Of a DNA stretch of 64,000 bases, positions 52,226 through 60,422 are shown in pieces. Numbering within the stretch: the stretch's first letter is position 1; every line of letters starts with the position of its first letter. The notes below the pieces were generated by a model. It was given only the letters and a program-made list of their open reading frames with translations, was not told where the DNA came from and did no database searches. The stretch lies in assembly GCF_965233615.1 (NCBI RefSeq), contig NZ_OZ247495.1, one strand, 5' to 3'. A program made the translations under genes and the position numbers. This stretch comes from Pelagibius sp028280305 (GTDB taxonomy: Bacteria > Pseudomonadota > Alphaproteobacteria > Kiloniellales > Kiloniellaceae).

Positions 52226-53986
52226 TCACTGCGCCGCCGCCTGATCGGCCCGAAGACTGTCGGTCGCCACCTGATCGATCTCGAGTCCTTCCGCATCCTT
52301 GATAACGACGCCGTAATCGCGGCGCGCGCCTTCGATCGACACCAGACGGTTCTTCACGTCGTGCAGGACCTTCTCGACAGGCCGTTCGAAGGGATTGCCG
52401 TAGCCGCCGCCGCCCGGGTTCATGTTCGCCGCCCGCTCGCCGGGATTGATCGTCTCGATAACGTTGGTCTTGATCAGATCCACCCGATCTTCGCGGCTGA
52501 TCTCGATGCGCCCGACCTTGGGTTCGACCATCTCGGACTTCGCGCCCGCCGCGCCGACCGCGGGAATGCGCCGCCCCTCGCCGAAGGTTATGAAGGTCAT
52601 CGGTTTGTCGATCGGCTCGACCTCCCAACAGGTGCCGGAGCCGCCGCGGTATTTGCCCGCCCCGCCGGAATCGGTCATCAGGCTGTAGCGGTGAATGATG
52701 ATGGGATAGGAGTATTCGAGCAGCTCGACATCGCCTGAGGTCAGCGCACCGAAGCAGCACTCCGGACCGCAGGCGTGCCAGCCGTCCTGCTGCGGCGTCG
52801 CACCGGCCCCGGAGATGATGGAGGCCAGCACCATGGTGACGTATTCCTCGTCGTGGCGGGTATCCCAACCGGCGATGTTACAGCCATTGGCATGCCCCCA
52901 GGAGGCCGAGACGAGATCCGGCACCGCCTGCTCGAAAGCCAGGCGAACCGCATCGGTCAGGGTTTCCATCGGGGTCGTCGTACAGTTCATATGGGGCGCC
53001 GGTTCCTTCGCGTTGCAAAGGGTGCCCTTGGGGCCCATGTCGACGGACACGCAGCGGTAAAGACCCTCGTTGTAGGGCGGCGGCAACTGGGCGAACATCA
53101 TGACGCCCAGATAGACGCCTGAGTAGGAATTGCCCTCGTAGGAGTTGATGAAGTAGGGCACCTGCGGCGGGCTGCCGATCTTGATGTGGCAGCTGTCGTC
53201 GGCAATGGTCACCGTCGCCGTGATCTCCATATCGCCGAGGCCATGTCCGGCGTCCTCGACAATGGCCGAGCCACTGTAGACCCCGTCCGGCACCTTTTTC
53301 ATCAGGCTGCGCATCTGGCGGTCGGCCATGCCCATCAACTCGTCGATGCAGGCACGCACCTCCTCCAGGCCGTACTTGTCCAGCAGAGCGATGAGATTGC
53401 GCTCACCGACCTGGACGGCACCCAGTTGAGCATTGAAGTCGCCTTCCTGATCGCGGCGCGCGCGCATGTTCGTCAGAATCATGTTCATGACGTCATAGCG
53501 CTTCTCCCCCTTGTCGAAGATCTTGACCGGCGGTATCCGCAGGCCCTCGGCATAGAGTTCCTTCGCATCGGGGTTATAGCCGGCGGGCACCGGGCCGCCG
53601 ATGTCGGTGAGATGGCCCTTGCAGACCGTCCAGAAGACCAGTTCGCCCTGGTAGAACACCGGCTTGTACATGCAGGTGTCGATCATGTGCGATCCCATAT
53701 AGGCCGGATCGTTGTGCAGCAGCACGTCGCCGGGATGGATATCGTCACCGAAATAGCCGGCAACGCACTTCATCGCCGGGATCAGGGAGCCGAGATGAAT
53801 GGGGATGTCCTGGCCCTGCATGATCATTTCCGGAACGTGATTGAAGATCGCGTTGGAATAGTCGTGCGCCAGATTAAAGACGCTGGACCTTGCGGTGTTC
53901 TCCAGCGCCACAGTCATCTCGCGCTGGGTTGTCTCCAAAACGCCACGAACCACTGAGAGTGTAATGGGGTCGACTTTCTTCGCCAT
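52226..53986 (-). CDS. hyuB: Hydantoinase/oxoprolinase subunit B (first pair)
   Basis: A 586-residue partner of HyuA. Family hallmarks are VDPITLSVVRGVLETTQREM at the start, HPGDVLLHNDPAYMGSHMID, WTVCKGHLTDIGGPVPAGYN with likely metal ligands, and GGSGTCWEVEPIDKPMTF with MNPGGGGYGNPFERP at the end. AGGAG lies before the ATG. It follows the CobW-family gene by 48 bases. The chain differs clearly from the second HyuB at 61199-62968, so the two pairs are diverged paralogues, not a recent duplication. Confidence 0.92.
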   Translation of the reverse strand: MAKKVDPITLSVVRGVLETTQREMTVALENTARSSVFNLAHDYSNAIFNHVPEMIMQGQDIPIHLGSLIPAMKCVAGYFGDDIHPGDVLLHNDPAYMGSHMIDTCMYKPVFYQGELVFWTVCKGHLTDIGGPVPAGYNPDAKELYAEGLRIPPVKIFDKGEKRYDVMNMILTNMRARRDQEGDFNAQLGAVQVGERNLIALLDKYGLEEVRACIDELMGMADRQMRSLMKKVPDGVYSGSAIVEDAGHGLGDMEITATVTIADDSCHIKIGSPPQVPYFINSYEGNSYSGVYLGVMMFAQLPPPYNEGLYRCVSVDMGPKGTLCNAKEPAPHMNCTTTPMETLTDAVRLAFEQAVPDLVSASWGHANGCNIAGWDTRHDEEYVTMVLASIISGAGATPQQDGWHACGPECCFGALTSGDVELLEYSYPIIIHRYSLMTDSGGAGKYRGGSGTCWEVEPIDKPMTFITFGEGRRIPAVGAAGAKSEMVEPKVGRIEISREDRVDLIKTNVIETINPGERAANMNPGGGGYGNPFERPVEKVLHDVKNRLVSIEGARRDYGVVIKDAEGLEIDQVATDSLRADQAAAQ

Positions 53987-54034
53987 GGTCTTGCTCCTGA
54001 AAGTTCCTGCCGGCGCGCAAACTGCCGCCGGGTC

Positions 54035-55099
54035 TTACGCCGCGTCGGTTTTTCGATCGAGATCGCCTGCCAGTTCATTGAAGGCGGAGAGCGAGTCGGC
54101 AATCTCCGCCTTTGCGATGTCCCGGACGATGAAGACAATGCGCGAGCGCCTGTCGCCGTCCGGCCAGTCCTTCATATGCACAGGGGCGTGCACGACGTGC
54201 TGCACACCATGAATCACCACCGGCGTCGCCACCCCGGCGACGTTCAGTATGCCCTTCACCCGCAGGACGTCTTCGCCCCTGCTTTGCAACAGCATGGTCA
54301 GCCAGATGCCGAAGGCGGTCCAATCCATCGGCCTGTCGAAGGTCAAGGCGAAGGCGGTGATCCGCCGGTCATGACGGTTGACGTCGTGATGATGCGGTTT
54401 GCCATGATGATCGCCGGCATCATGCCGGCTCGCCTCAAGCCAGAGTTCCACTTCCCGCAGTTTGTGGTTTTCGTCATGAACATCCTGGGCCAGCAGCAGC
54501 GCAGGATCGACCGGGCCGCCGGCCGCTTCGATAACCGGCACCATGGGGTTGATCCGCCTGATCGCTTTTCGGGCTTTTCTCACGCCGCCCGGCTTGGCCA
54601 GATCGGTCTTGGTCAGCACGATCCGGTCGGCGACCGCAATCTGCTTGACCGATTCCGGTTGCCGGCGCAGATGCAGCAGAGCGTTCACCGCATCGACCGT
54701 TGCAATGACATTGCCGAGACGGAAGTGATGACGGATCACGGATTCGGAAGTGATGGTCGAGAGGATCGGCGCCGGATCGGCCAGGCCCGTGGTCTCGATC
54801 ACAAGGCGTCGAAAGGCCGGAATCTCACCACGCTCCCGGCGGGAGTAGAGATCGCGGATCGCATCTTTCAGATCGCCCCTGATGGTGCAGCAGATGCAAC
54901 CGCTCTGCAGCAACAGGGTGTTCTCGTCGATTTCCTCAAGCAGGTGGTGGTCCAGGCCGACCTCGCCGAACTCGTTGATCAATACGGCCGTGTCGGCAAA
55001 GGCTTCGGAGGTCAGCAGGCGCTGCAGCAAGGTGGTTTTCCCGCTGCCCAGAAAGCCGGTGATGATGTTGACCGGAATGGGATCGGGCGCGCCAGCCAT
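54035..55099 (-). CDS. CobW/ZNG-family GTPase (COG0523 metallochaperone)
   Basis: A 354-residue G3E GTPase. Walker A GFLGSGKT is at residues 15-22, the metal-binding CxCC is C68/C70/C71 in LQSGCICCTIRGDL, and the guanine motif is LTKTDLA. A histidine-rich stretch, EASRHDAGDHHGKPHHHDVNR, lies near residue 220 and suits Zn or similar metal binding. The CobW C-terminal domain follows (ITAFALTFDRPMDW). Relatives deliver zinc or other metals to client enzymes. It is three bases behind a small CxxC protein gene and upstream of hyuB1, so the client is probably a metalloenzyme of this cluster. Confidence 0.9.
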   Translation of the reverse strand: MAGAPDPIPVNIITGFLGSGKTTLLQRLLTSEAFADTAVLINEFGEVGLDHHLLEEIDENTLLLQSGCICCTIRGDLKDAIRDLYSRRERGEIPAFRRLVIETTGLADPAPILSTITSESVIRHHFRLGNVIATVDAVNALLHLRRQPESVKQIAVADRIVLTKTDLAKPGGVRKARKAIRRINPMVPVIEAAGGPVDPALLLAQDVHDENHKLREVELWLEASRHDAGDHHGKPHHHDVNRHDRRITAFALTFDRPMDWTAFGIWLTMLLQSRGEDVLRVKGILNVAGVATPVVIHGVQHVVHAPVHMKDWPDGDRRSRIVFIVRDIAKAEIADSLSAFNELAGDLDRKTDAA

Positions 55100-55102
55100 C
55101 CC

Positions 55103-55435
55103 TCAGCCTCCCGCCGTCCGGGTGCGAAGGCGCGCCAGAACCGCCGGATCCATCGGATCGAGCGGGCGGCCGATCATCTGTTCCGCCGCCGGCCAGACCG
55201 CCATCAGGTTGTCGACGATTTCGGTTTTGCCGGTGCGGCTGCTCAGGATGAACGACTGCCCCTGCCAGTCATCGAGGCGCAGGGCAAAAATCTCCAGAAT
55301 CTCGTTGATCAGCTTCACCCGGTGAAAGCGTTCCTGCCGCCGCGGTCTGACGGCGCCCTGGCCGCCAAAAGTTTCCGGGCTGGCCGACATGTCGGTCCAG
55401 TGATCTTCTCCCAGAAGTCCGCATAGGCTGCACAT
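55103..55435 (-). CDS. Small CxxC protein paired with the CobW-family GTPase
   Basis: A 110-residue protein with no signal peptide or membrane segment. It begins MCSLCGLLGEDHWTD, with C2-x-x-C5 and H12/D15 as possible metal ligands, and continues with a conserved-looking core RHFHR-like basic stretch (RRQERFHRVKLINEILE) and LDDWQGQSFILSSRTGKTEIV. From memory, similar unnamed proteins occur next to CobW genes in alphaproteobacterial hydantoinase-type clusters; I know no function. The three-base gap to the GTPase gene implies tight co-expression. It may bind the metal or present it to the GTPase or its client. The name is descriptive only. Confidence 0.7.
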   Translation of the reverse strand: MCSLCGLLGEDHWTDMSASPETFGGQGAVRPRRQERFHRVKLINEILEIFALRLDDWQGQSFILSSRTGKTEIVDNLMAVWPAAEQMIGRPLDPMDPAVLARLRTRTAGG

Positions 55436-55466
55436 GGCTAAGGTTGCCTTCCCGCTTGGTGATCTT

Positions 55467-55512
55467 GCCTGCGGCGGCCGGAGAAGCCGAAGCGTCTCCG
55501 GCCGCCGCAGGC
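55467..55512. other. Perfect 18-base-pair hairpin between the deacetylase and CxxC genes
   Basis: An 18-base arm at 55467-55484 is the exact complement of 55495-55512, with a ten-base loop. It lies 10 bases behind the deacetylase-type stop codon and 31 bases before the CxxC protein start. There is no T-run on either side, so it is not a standard intrinsic terminator. It may stabilise or process the mRNA, or partly terminate it. Confidence 0.85.
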
Positions 55513-55522
55513 GGACAGTGCG

Positions 55523-56443
55523 CTACTTCTTTTTGCCTTTGCCTTTTGTCGCCGCCTTGGCGCGCCGCTTGCGCGGAGAGCGGCGGGCGAAGTCGTCGGC
55601 GATCTCGTCGAAGGTCAGGAACTTGACCCCCGGATGCTGGACGATGTGGTTGTAGAGACGCTCCAGCATCATCAGAACCTGCGGGCGGCCCGACACATCC
55701 GGATGAATGGTCATGGTGAAGACACCGTAGTCCATTTCGCGATAGACCCAGTCGAACTGGTCACGCCACATCTCCTCAAGGTGGCGCGGATTGACGAAGC
55801 CGTGGCTGTTCGGCGCCTTCTTGATGAACATCATCGGCGGCAGATCGTCGAGATACCAGTTCGCGGGAATCTCGATGAGGTCGGTCTCCGTACCGCGGAC
55901 CAGCGGCTTCATCCATTCCTTGGGCTGTTTCGAATAGTCGATCTTCGTCCAGCTATCACCGACCCTCACATAGTAGGGCGTGAAGTCGTTATGCATCAGG
56001 CTGTGGTCGTACTTGATGCCCTTCTTCAGCAACAGTTCATTACTGACGGGGCTGAACTCCCACCAGGGCGCCACATAGCCGGTGGGGCGCTTGCCGGAGA
56101 GCTTGGTAATCAAGTCAATGCTCTTGTCCATGACCGCTTCTTCCTGTTCCGGCGTCATGGCGATGGGGTTTTCATGCGAGTAACCGTGCATCCCGACCTC
56201 ATGCCCGGCCTGCACCACAGCCTTCATCTGCTTGGGGAAGGTCTCCACCGAGTGACCCGGAATAAACCAGGTGGTCTTGATGTTCAGGCGGTCGAAAAGC
56301 TCAAGCAGACGCATGGAGCCGACCTCGCCCGAGAACATCCCCCGGGAGATGTCATCGGGGGAGTCCTCGCCCGCGTAAGATCCGAGCCACCCGGCGACTG
56401 CATCGACGTCGATACCGAACGCGCAGAGAATTTCCTTAGCCAT
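55523..56443 (-). CDS. Polysaccharide-deacetylase-fold hydrolase, PuuE allantoinase/cyclic-imidase type
   Basis: A 306-residue CE4-fold protein. The metal aspartate is in GIDVDAVAGWLGSYAGED, and the histidine pair in VGMHGYSHENP; TGYVAPWWEFSP and FTMTIHPDVSGRPQVL follow. The dispositions YSHENP and a family with no signal peptide match the cytosolic branch that includes PuuE allantoinase and HP0310-like proteins, which open cyclic amides, rather than secreted peptidoglycan deacetylases. The C-terminal tail of about 20 residues is lysine/arginine rich (RKRRAKAATKGKGKKK). GGAGGAG precedes the ATG. It follows a cupin gene by 17 bases within the hydantoinase-type array. Confidence 0.83.
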   Translation of the reverse strand: MAKEILCAFGIDVDAVAGWLGSYAGEDSPDDISRGMFSGEVGSMRLLELFDRLNIKTTWFIPGHSVETFPKQMKAVVQAGHEVGMHGYSHENPIAMTPEQEEAVMDKSIDLITKLSGKRPTGYVAPWWEFSPVSNELLLKKGIKYDHSLMHNDFTPYYVRVGDSWTKIDYSKQPKEWMKPLVRGTETDLIEIPANWYLDDLPPMMFIKKAPNSHGFVNPRHLEEMWRDQFDWVYREMDYGVFTMTIHPDVSGRPQVLMMLERLYNHIVQHPGVKFLTFDEIADDFARRSPRKRRAKAATKGKGKKK

Positions 56444-56460
56444 CTATATGATCTCCTCCG

Positions 56461-56754
56461 TTATCTCTTTATTTCGACTTCGACGAAAACGAAGTCATAT
56501 TCGTTGGCATTGACGACGTCGTGTTCGACGCCGGCAGAGCGGGCATAAGACTGGCCGGCGGTAAGCTTGGCTGTCGACTCGCCTTCGGGACTCCTCAGCA
56601 GCAGGTTGCCGCTGGTCATCGGCACCACGACGTAATCCATCTCGTGGCGGTGATAACCGGTGGCCGCCCCGGGCGGGAAGCGCCACTCCGTCACCCTCAC
56701 CGAGTCATTATCGACCTGGATAGTCGACCGCGCCCGGGGACGCTCATCAAGCAT
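56461..56754 (-). CDS. Small cupin-domain protein
   Basis: A 97-residue single-domain cupin. Motif 1 is in PGAATGYHRHEMDYVVVPMTSG (histidines and glutamate as metal ligands) and motif 2 in YARSAGVEHDVVNANEY. The ATG at 56754 has GGGGAG seven bases upstream; a GTG at 56775 is open but lacks a site. Small cupins often bind a divalent metal and can isomerise, cyclise or oxidise small molecules, or simply bind them. Its place between pxpC and the PuuE-type hydrolase suggests an accessory step in the same pathway. Confidence 0.85.
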   Translation of the reverse strand: MLDERPRARSTIQVDNDSVRVTEWRFPPGAATGYHRHEMDYVVVPMTSGNLLLRSPEGESTAKLTAGQSYARSAGVEHDVVNANEYDFVFVEVEIKR

Positions 56755-56899
56755 GACCGTCTCCCCGGATCGCACCGATGGCCCGCCACGCGAGAGGCAT
56801 CAGCGCGGTAGCCTTGAAAACCAAAGAGTCGTTCCTTTGCGGCCAGAGGGCCGAGACCAGAACAGAATGCATATCTATTCGCTCCTCATTCTTTCCGGG

Positions 56900-57871
56900 C
56901 TAGCTCAGCGCCCCCCGAACCTTCTCAAGCAGCAGTCGCCGCTCCTTTCGCGCTTCCAGAGCCGCCGCCATGTCGACACGGACAAAGCGCGTTGCCGTGT
57001 GGGGCTGCAGCTGGCCGATAAAATCCATGTCCGCCGAGATCACCGCGCCCAGGGTGAAATAACCGCCACCCGAAACCGCATCGCGGTGCAGGACGATCGG
57101 TTCCGTCCCGCCCGGCACCTGTATGGAGCCGTAGGGGTAACAGCCGTCGACGATGTTGGAGGGGTCGGAACCGGCGCCGAAGGGCTGCTCGCGCGCCTCG
57201 AATTCGATCGGCCGGCCGCCCCGGAAGCGATAGCCCATGCGGTCCGCCTCCGGCGCCACTTTCCACTCGTCGTCGAAGAAGTTCTGCCCGGACTGCTCGG
57301 TGATCAAACGCCAGTAGAGACCGGGCAGCACCCTGAGTTCGGCCGGTGCGCCGGGCATACGGCGCAGCGCTTCGGGGACGCTGCGCCCTTCCGCCGCGCC
57401 GCCGCCTTCGCCCAGGGGCACGATGTCACCCACGGCCAGAGGGCGGCCTTCGACACCGCCAAGCGCGCCGATCGGATAGGTGGAGCGGCTGCCCAGCGCG
57501 GGCGGCGTGGCAATTCCGCCGGAGATGGCGATATAGATCCGCGCACCGGCCTTCAGGTAGTCGAAGGTCAGCAGTTGCCCGGCACGCACTTTGAACGCCG
57601 TCCAGCCCGGTTTCTCCTCGCCGTCCACACGCGCCGGCATGTCGGCCCCGGTAAAGGCAACCGTTGCATCGCTCTCGAACTCAAGCTGCGGGCCCAGGAA
57701 CACGCATTCCAGCGCCGCGGCGCCTTCGTCGTTGCCGACCAGAAGATTGGCGGCGCGCAGGGCAAAGCGGTCCATGGCCCCGGAGATGGGAATGCCCAGA
57801 TGGAAGTATCCCGGACGGCCGAGATCCTGGACAGTGCTCAAGAGGCCCGGGTTGACGACCTTAAACGCCAT
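56900..57871 (-). CDS. pxpC: 5-oxoprolinase subunit C
   Basis: A 323-residue protein of the PxpC (KipA, YbgK) family, also labelled biotin-dependent carboxyltransferase because it is homologous to part of urea amidolyase. It starts VVNPGLLSTVQDLGRPGYFHLGIPISGAMD and contains FTGADMPARVDG and SGGIATPPALGSRSTYPIGALGG, all typical. With PxpA and PxpB it cleaves 5-oxoproline to glutamate using ATP. GGAGG precedes the ATG, and the gene overlaps pxpB by 11 bases. A 145-base gap then separates it from the cupin gene. Confidence 0.92.
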   Translation of the reverse strand: MAFKVVNPGLLSTVQDLGRPGYFHLGIPISGAMDRFALRAANLLVGNDEGAAALECVFLGPQLEFESDATVAFTGADMPARVDGEEKPGWTAFKVRAGQLLTFDYLKAGARIYIAISGGIATPPALGSRSTYPIGALGGVEGRPLAVGDIVPLGEGGGAAEGRSVPEALRRMPGAPAELRVLPGLYWRLITEQSGQNFFDDEWKVAPEADRMGYRFRGGRPIEFEAREQPFGAGSDPSNIVDGCYPYGSIQVPGGTEPIVLHRDAVSGGGYFTLGAVISADMDFIGQLQPHTATRFVRVDMAAALEARKERRLLLEKVRGALS

Positions 57872-58736
57872 GGAGCGCCTCCATCAGCTTTGCGTTGTAG
57901 CCGTCGATGTCCGCGTTGAAGGCGGTCAGGTCGAAGGCGACCTCCTTGATGAGGGGCTCGTAGCGGTTGGCCTCGACATCGGCCAGGGTCGCGTCGTACT
58001 CCGCCCGGTCGATCGGTTTCCATTTCACGATGTCGCCGGGACTGAAGAACACCATGAAGTCCCGCAGGTAAGATGTCGTCTGGGCCGGGTCGTAGATGGT
58101 CATCGGGGTGATGCCGAACATCTGGTACCCGCCGGCGCCGCGCACCGAGTAGATGCAGGAGAAGCAGCCGCCGTAGCCCACGGTCTGTTTGGGGGTGTCG
58201 GTACGCGGGCGCAGATACTTCGGCACCTCGAGCTGACGTTCGCGCTCCACAAGCTGATAGAGAAACGGCAGGCCGGCGACGAAACCGACCATCGAGACGA
58301 ACCAGGGCGAGGAATGGTGCGCGGTGATGAAGTCGGCGGCGCTGTCGTAGCCGTTGATCCGCGCCGCATAGTCCAGGTCCGTTCCCTCCGGGTCCTGATG
58401 GCGCTCGCGAAAGCGCATCAGCGTCTCATGGGTCCAAGGGTCCTGATAGAACACCGGGATCTCGATGATGCGGGTGTTGAGGCGTTTCTCGGCCTTCTCC
58501 GCAACCGCTTCCAGGGCCTTCAACTCAGCCAGCATGTCGTCCGGCTTTATCCTGTCGGGATCGAACTTCACCTGGAAGCTGGCATTGGCCGGGCAGACCT
58601 CGGTCACGCCGTCGATCTGCGCCGCACGCACCGCATTGGTCATGGAAAGGCTCTTGAAGAACGCATCGAGCGACATTTCTTCGTCCATCTCGACGAAGAT
58701 GTGCTCGTCCCCTCCGAAGGTGTATCTCGTTTTCAT
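57861..58736 (-). CDS. pxpB: 5-oxoprolinase subunit B
   Basis: A 291-residue protein of the PxpB (KipI, YbgJ) family. The conserved C-terminal part has SSPWFVSMVGFVAGLPFLYQL, PRTDTPKQTVGYGGCFSCIY and RGAGGYQMFGITPM, which is the expected active-site region with arginine/threonine residues. It is longer than typical PxpB (about 220-250 residues), with extra residues at both ends. The gene lies seven bases behind the biotin carboxylase gene and overlaps pxpC, so the four products are likely made in step. Confidence 0.9.
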   Translation of the reverse strand: MKTRYTFGGDEHIFVEMDEEMSLDAFFKSLSMTNAVRAAQIDGVTEVCPANASFQVKFDPDRIKPDDMLAELKALEAVAEKAEKRLNTRIIEIPVFYQDPWTHETLMRFRERHQDPEGTDLDYAARINGYDSAADFITAHHSSPWFVSMVGFVAGLPFLYQLVERERQLEVPKYLRPRTDTPKQTVGYGGCFSCIYSVRGAGGYQMFGITPMTIYDPAQTTSYLRDFMVFFSPGDIVKWKPIDRAEYDATLADVEANRYEPLIKEVAFDLTAFNADIDGYNAKLMEALHGV

Positions 58737-58743
58737 CGTTCCA

Positions 58744-60120
58744 TCACTCTCCCGTTCCTGACAGGCGGCCTGCGTTTTCTTCCAGCCAGTGTTCCAGCCA
58801 GCGCGTGTGAAAGGCGCCGCGCCGAACGTCTTCGTCGTCGGCCAGAACCGTGAACAGCGGCTTTGTCGTCTTCAGTGCGCCGAGATCGAGCTCCCGCAGC
58901 GCGCGGCGCAGGCGCTCGATCGCCGCCTCGCGCGTGTCGTCATGGACAATCAGTTTGCCGAGCAGAGAGTCGTAGAAGGGCGGGATGGCATAGCCGCCGT
59001 AAAGCATGCTGTCGAAGCGCACGCCCGGCCCGCCGGGGGCGGTAAACACGTCGACCGTGCCGGGAAAGGGCATGAAGTTCTTCGACGGGTCCTCGGCGTT
59101 GATCCTGACCTCGATGGCGTGGCCATGCAGCCGCACGGCGTCCTGTCGCAAGGAAAGCGGCTCGCCCGCCGCGACCCTGATCATCTCCCTTACCAGGTCG
59201 ATACCGGTGACGAACTCTGTCACCGGATGCTCGACCTGAATGCGGGTGTTCATCTCGATGAAGTAGAAATCACCGCTGGCGTCGTCGTAGAGGAACTCCA
59301 CCGTGCCGGCGCCGCGGTAGTTTACGGCGGAAGCAAGCTGCACCGCTGCGGCGCAAAGCGCCTCTCGGGCCGGTTGCGGCAGCGTTGCCGCCGGGGCTTC
59401 CTCCCAGACCTTCTGGCGGCGGCGCTGCAGCGAGCACTCGCGCTCGTAGCAGTGAATCGCATTCGCGCCGTCACCCAGCACCTGGACCTCGACATGCCGG
59501 GCGTCCCGGATGACCTTCTCTACGTAGATCCCACCATCGCCGAAGGCGGCCTGCGCCTCGGCCCGGGCTTGCGGCGCCATCTGATCGAAGGCCGCCAGAT
59601 CATCGACAATGCGGATTCCCCGTCCGCCACCACCGGCGGCGGCCTTGATCATGACCGGAAAGCCGATCTCCTCGACCAGCCGCCGCGCTTCCGCCAGGTC
59701 GTCGATGCGCCCGTCGCTGCCCGGCACCGTGGGGACGCCGGCAGCGGCCGCCGTCGTGCGCGCGGCAACCTTGTCGCCCATCAGGCGAATGGTGTCGCCG
59801 GAGGGACCGACGAATATCAGGCCTGCCGCCACAACGGCATCGGCGAAGTCCGCGTTCTCAGAGAAAAAGCCATAACCGGGATGAACCGCATCGGCCCCGG
59901 TCTTGGCCGCTGCGTCCAGAAGCGCGGCGGCATTTAGGTAAGACTTCGCCGCCTGGGGCGGGCCGATGTTCACCGCCTCATCAGCCATTTTCACCGCCAG
60001 GGACTCGGCATCGGCATCGCTGTAGACCTGAACCGTGCGAATGCCCAGTTCCCGCGCCGCCCGGATAATCCGGACGGCGATCTCGCCGCGGTTGGCAATG
60101 AGAAGGGTCTCTATCTTCAT
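58744..60120 (-). CDS. Biotin carboxylase, AccC-like
   Basis: A 458-residue ATP-grasp enzyme that carboxylates biotin on a carrier protein. The N-domain starts TLLIANRGEIAVRIIRAARELG, the ATP lid is AAAGGGGRGIRIV, the metal and bicarbonate site EMNTRIQVEHPVTEFVTG, and FLYDDASGDFYFIEMN is typical. Full length agrees with AccC (449). It is not next to an accD or accA gene; instead it lies between a small carrier gene and pxpBC, 25 and 7 bases apart. This suggests a dedicated role in the lactam pathway rather than in fatty acid synthesis. Confidence 0.92.
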   Translation of the reverse strand: MKIETLLIANRGEIAVRIIRAARELGIRTVQVYSDADAESLAVKMADEAVNIGPPQAAKSYLNAAALLDAAAKTGADAVHPGYGFFSENADFADAVVAAGLIFVGPSGDTIRLMGDKVAARTTAAAAGVPTVPGSDGRIDDLAEARRLVEEIGFPVMIKAAAGGGGRGIRIVDDLAAFDQMAPQARAEAQAAFGDGGIYVEKVIRDARHVEVQVLGDGANAIHCYERECSLQRRRQKVWEEAPAATLPQPAREALCAAAVQLASAVNYRGAGTVEFLYDDASGDFYFIEMNTRIQVEHPVTEFVTGIDLVREMIRVAAGEPLSLRQDAVRLHGHAIEVRINAEDPSKNFMPFPGTVDVFTAPGGPGVRFDSMLYGGYAIPPFYDSLLGKLIVHDDTREAAIERLRRALRELDLGALKTTKPLFTVLADDEDVRRGAFHTRWLEHWLEENAGRLSGTGE

Positions 60121-60145
60121 ATCGAACGATCCGGCCCCACCAACG

Positions 60146-60382
60146 TCAGCCTTCCAACTCGGCCAGTAGCTGACCCGCCGTCACCGGGTCCTCGTTCTCA
60201 ACCGCGAAAGACTTGATGGTTCCGCCTGCTTCGGCCCTCACCTCGTGAAACGATTTCATCACCTCGATGAGGCCGATCACATCGCCCACGGCAACGCTGT
60301 CGCCTTCCGACTTGTATGGCGCTTCGTCCGGCGAAGGCTTGCGGTAGAACGTACCGGGCAGTGGCGAGAGTATCTGGGTCAT
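60146..60382 (-). CDS. Small biotin carboxyl carrier protein
   Basis: A 78-residue biotinyl domain. The biotin-accepting lysine is K43 in LIEVMKSF, where the usual A-M-K-M is V-M-K-S as in many AccB proteins. It begins directly with the carrier fold (ILSPLPGTFYRKPSPDEAP) and lacks the N-terminal region of housekeeping AccB (156 residues in E. coli). The gene lies 25 bases before the biotin carboxylase gene, so the pair should act together. Confidence 0.92.
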   Translation of the reverse strand: MTQILSPLPGTFYRKPSPDEAPYKSEGDSVAVGDVIGLIEVMKSFHEVRAEAGGTIKSFAVENEDPVTAGQLLAELEG

Positions 60383-60422
60383 CTTCTAATTCCTGTATCG
60401 GCTGATCTGAGTTTTTGCGTGG

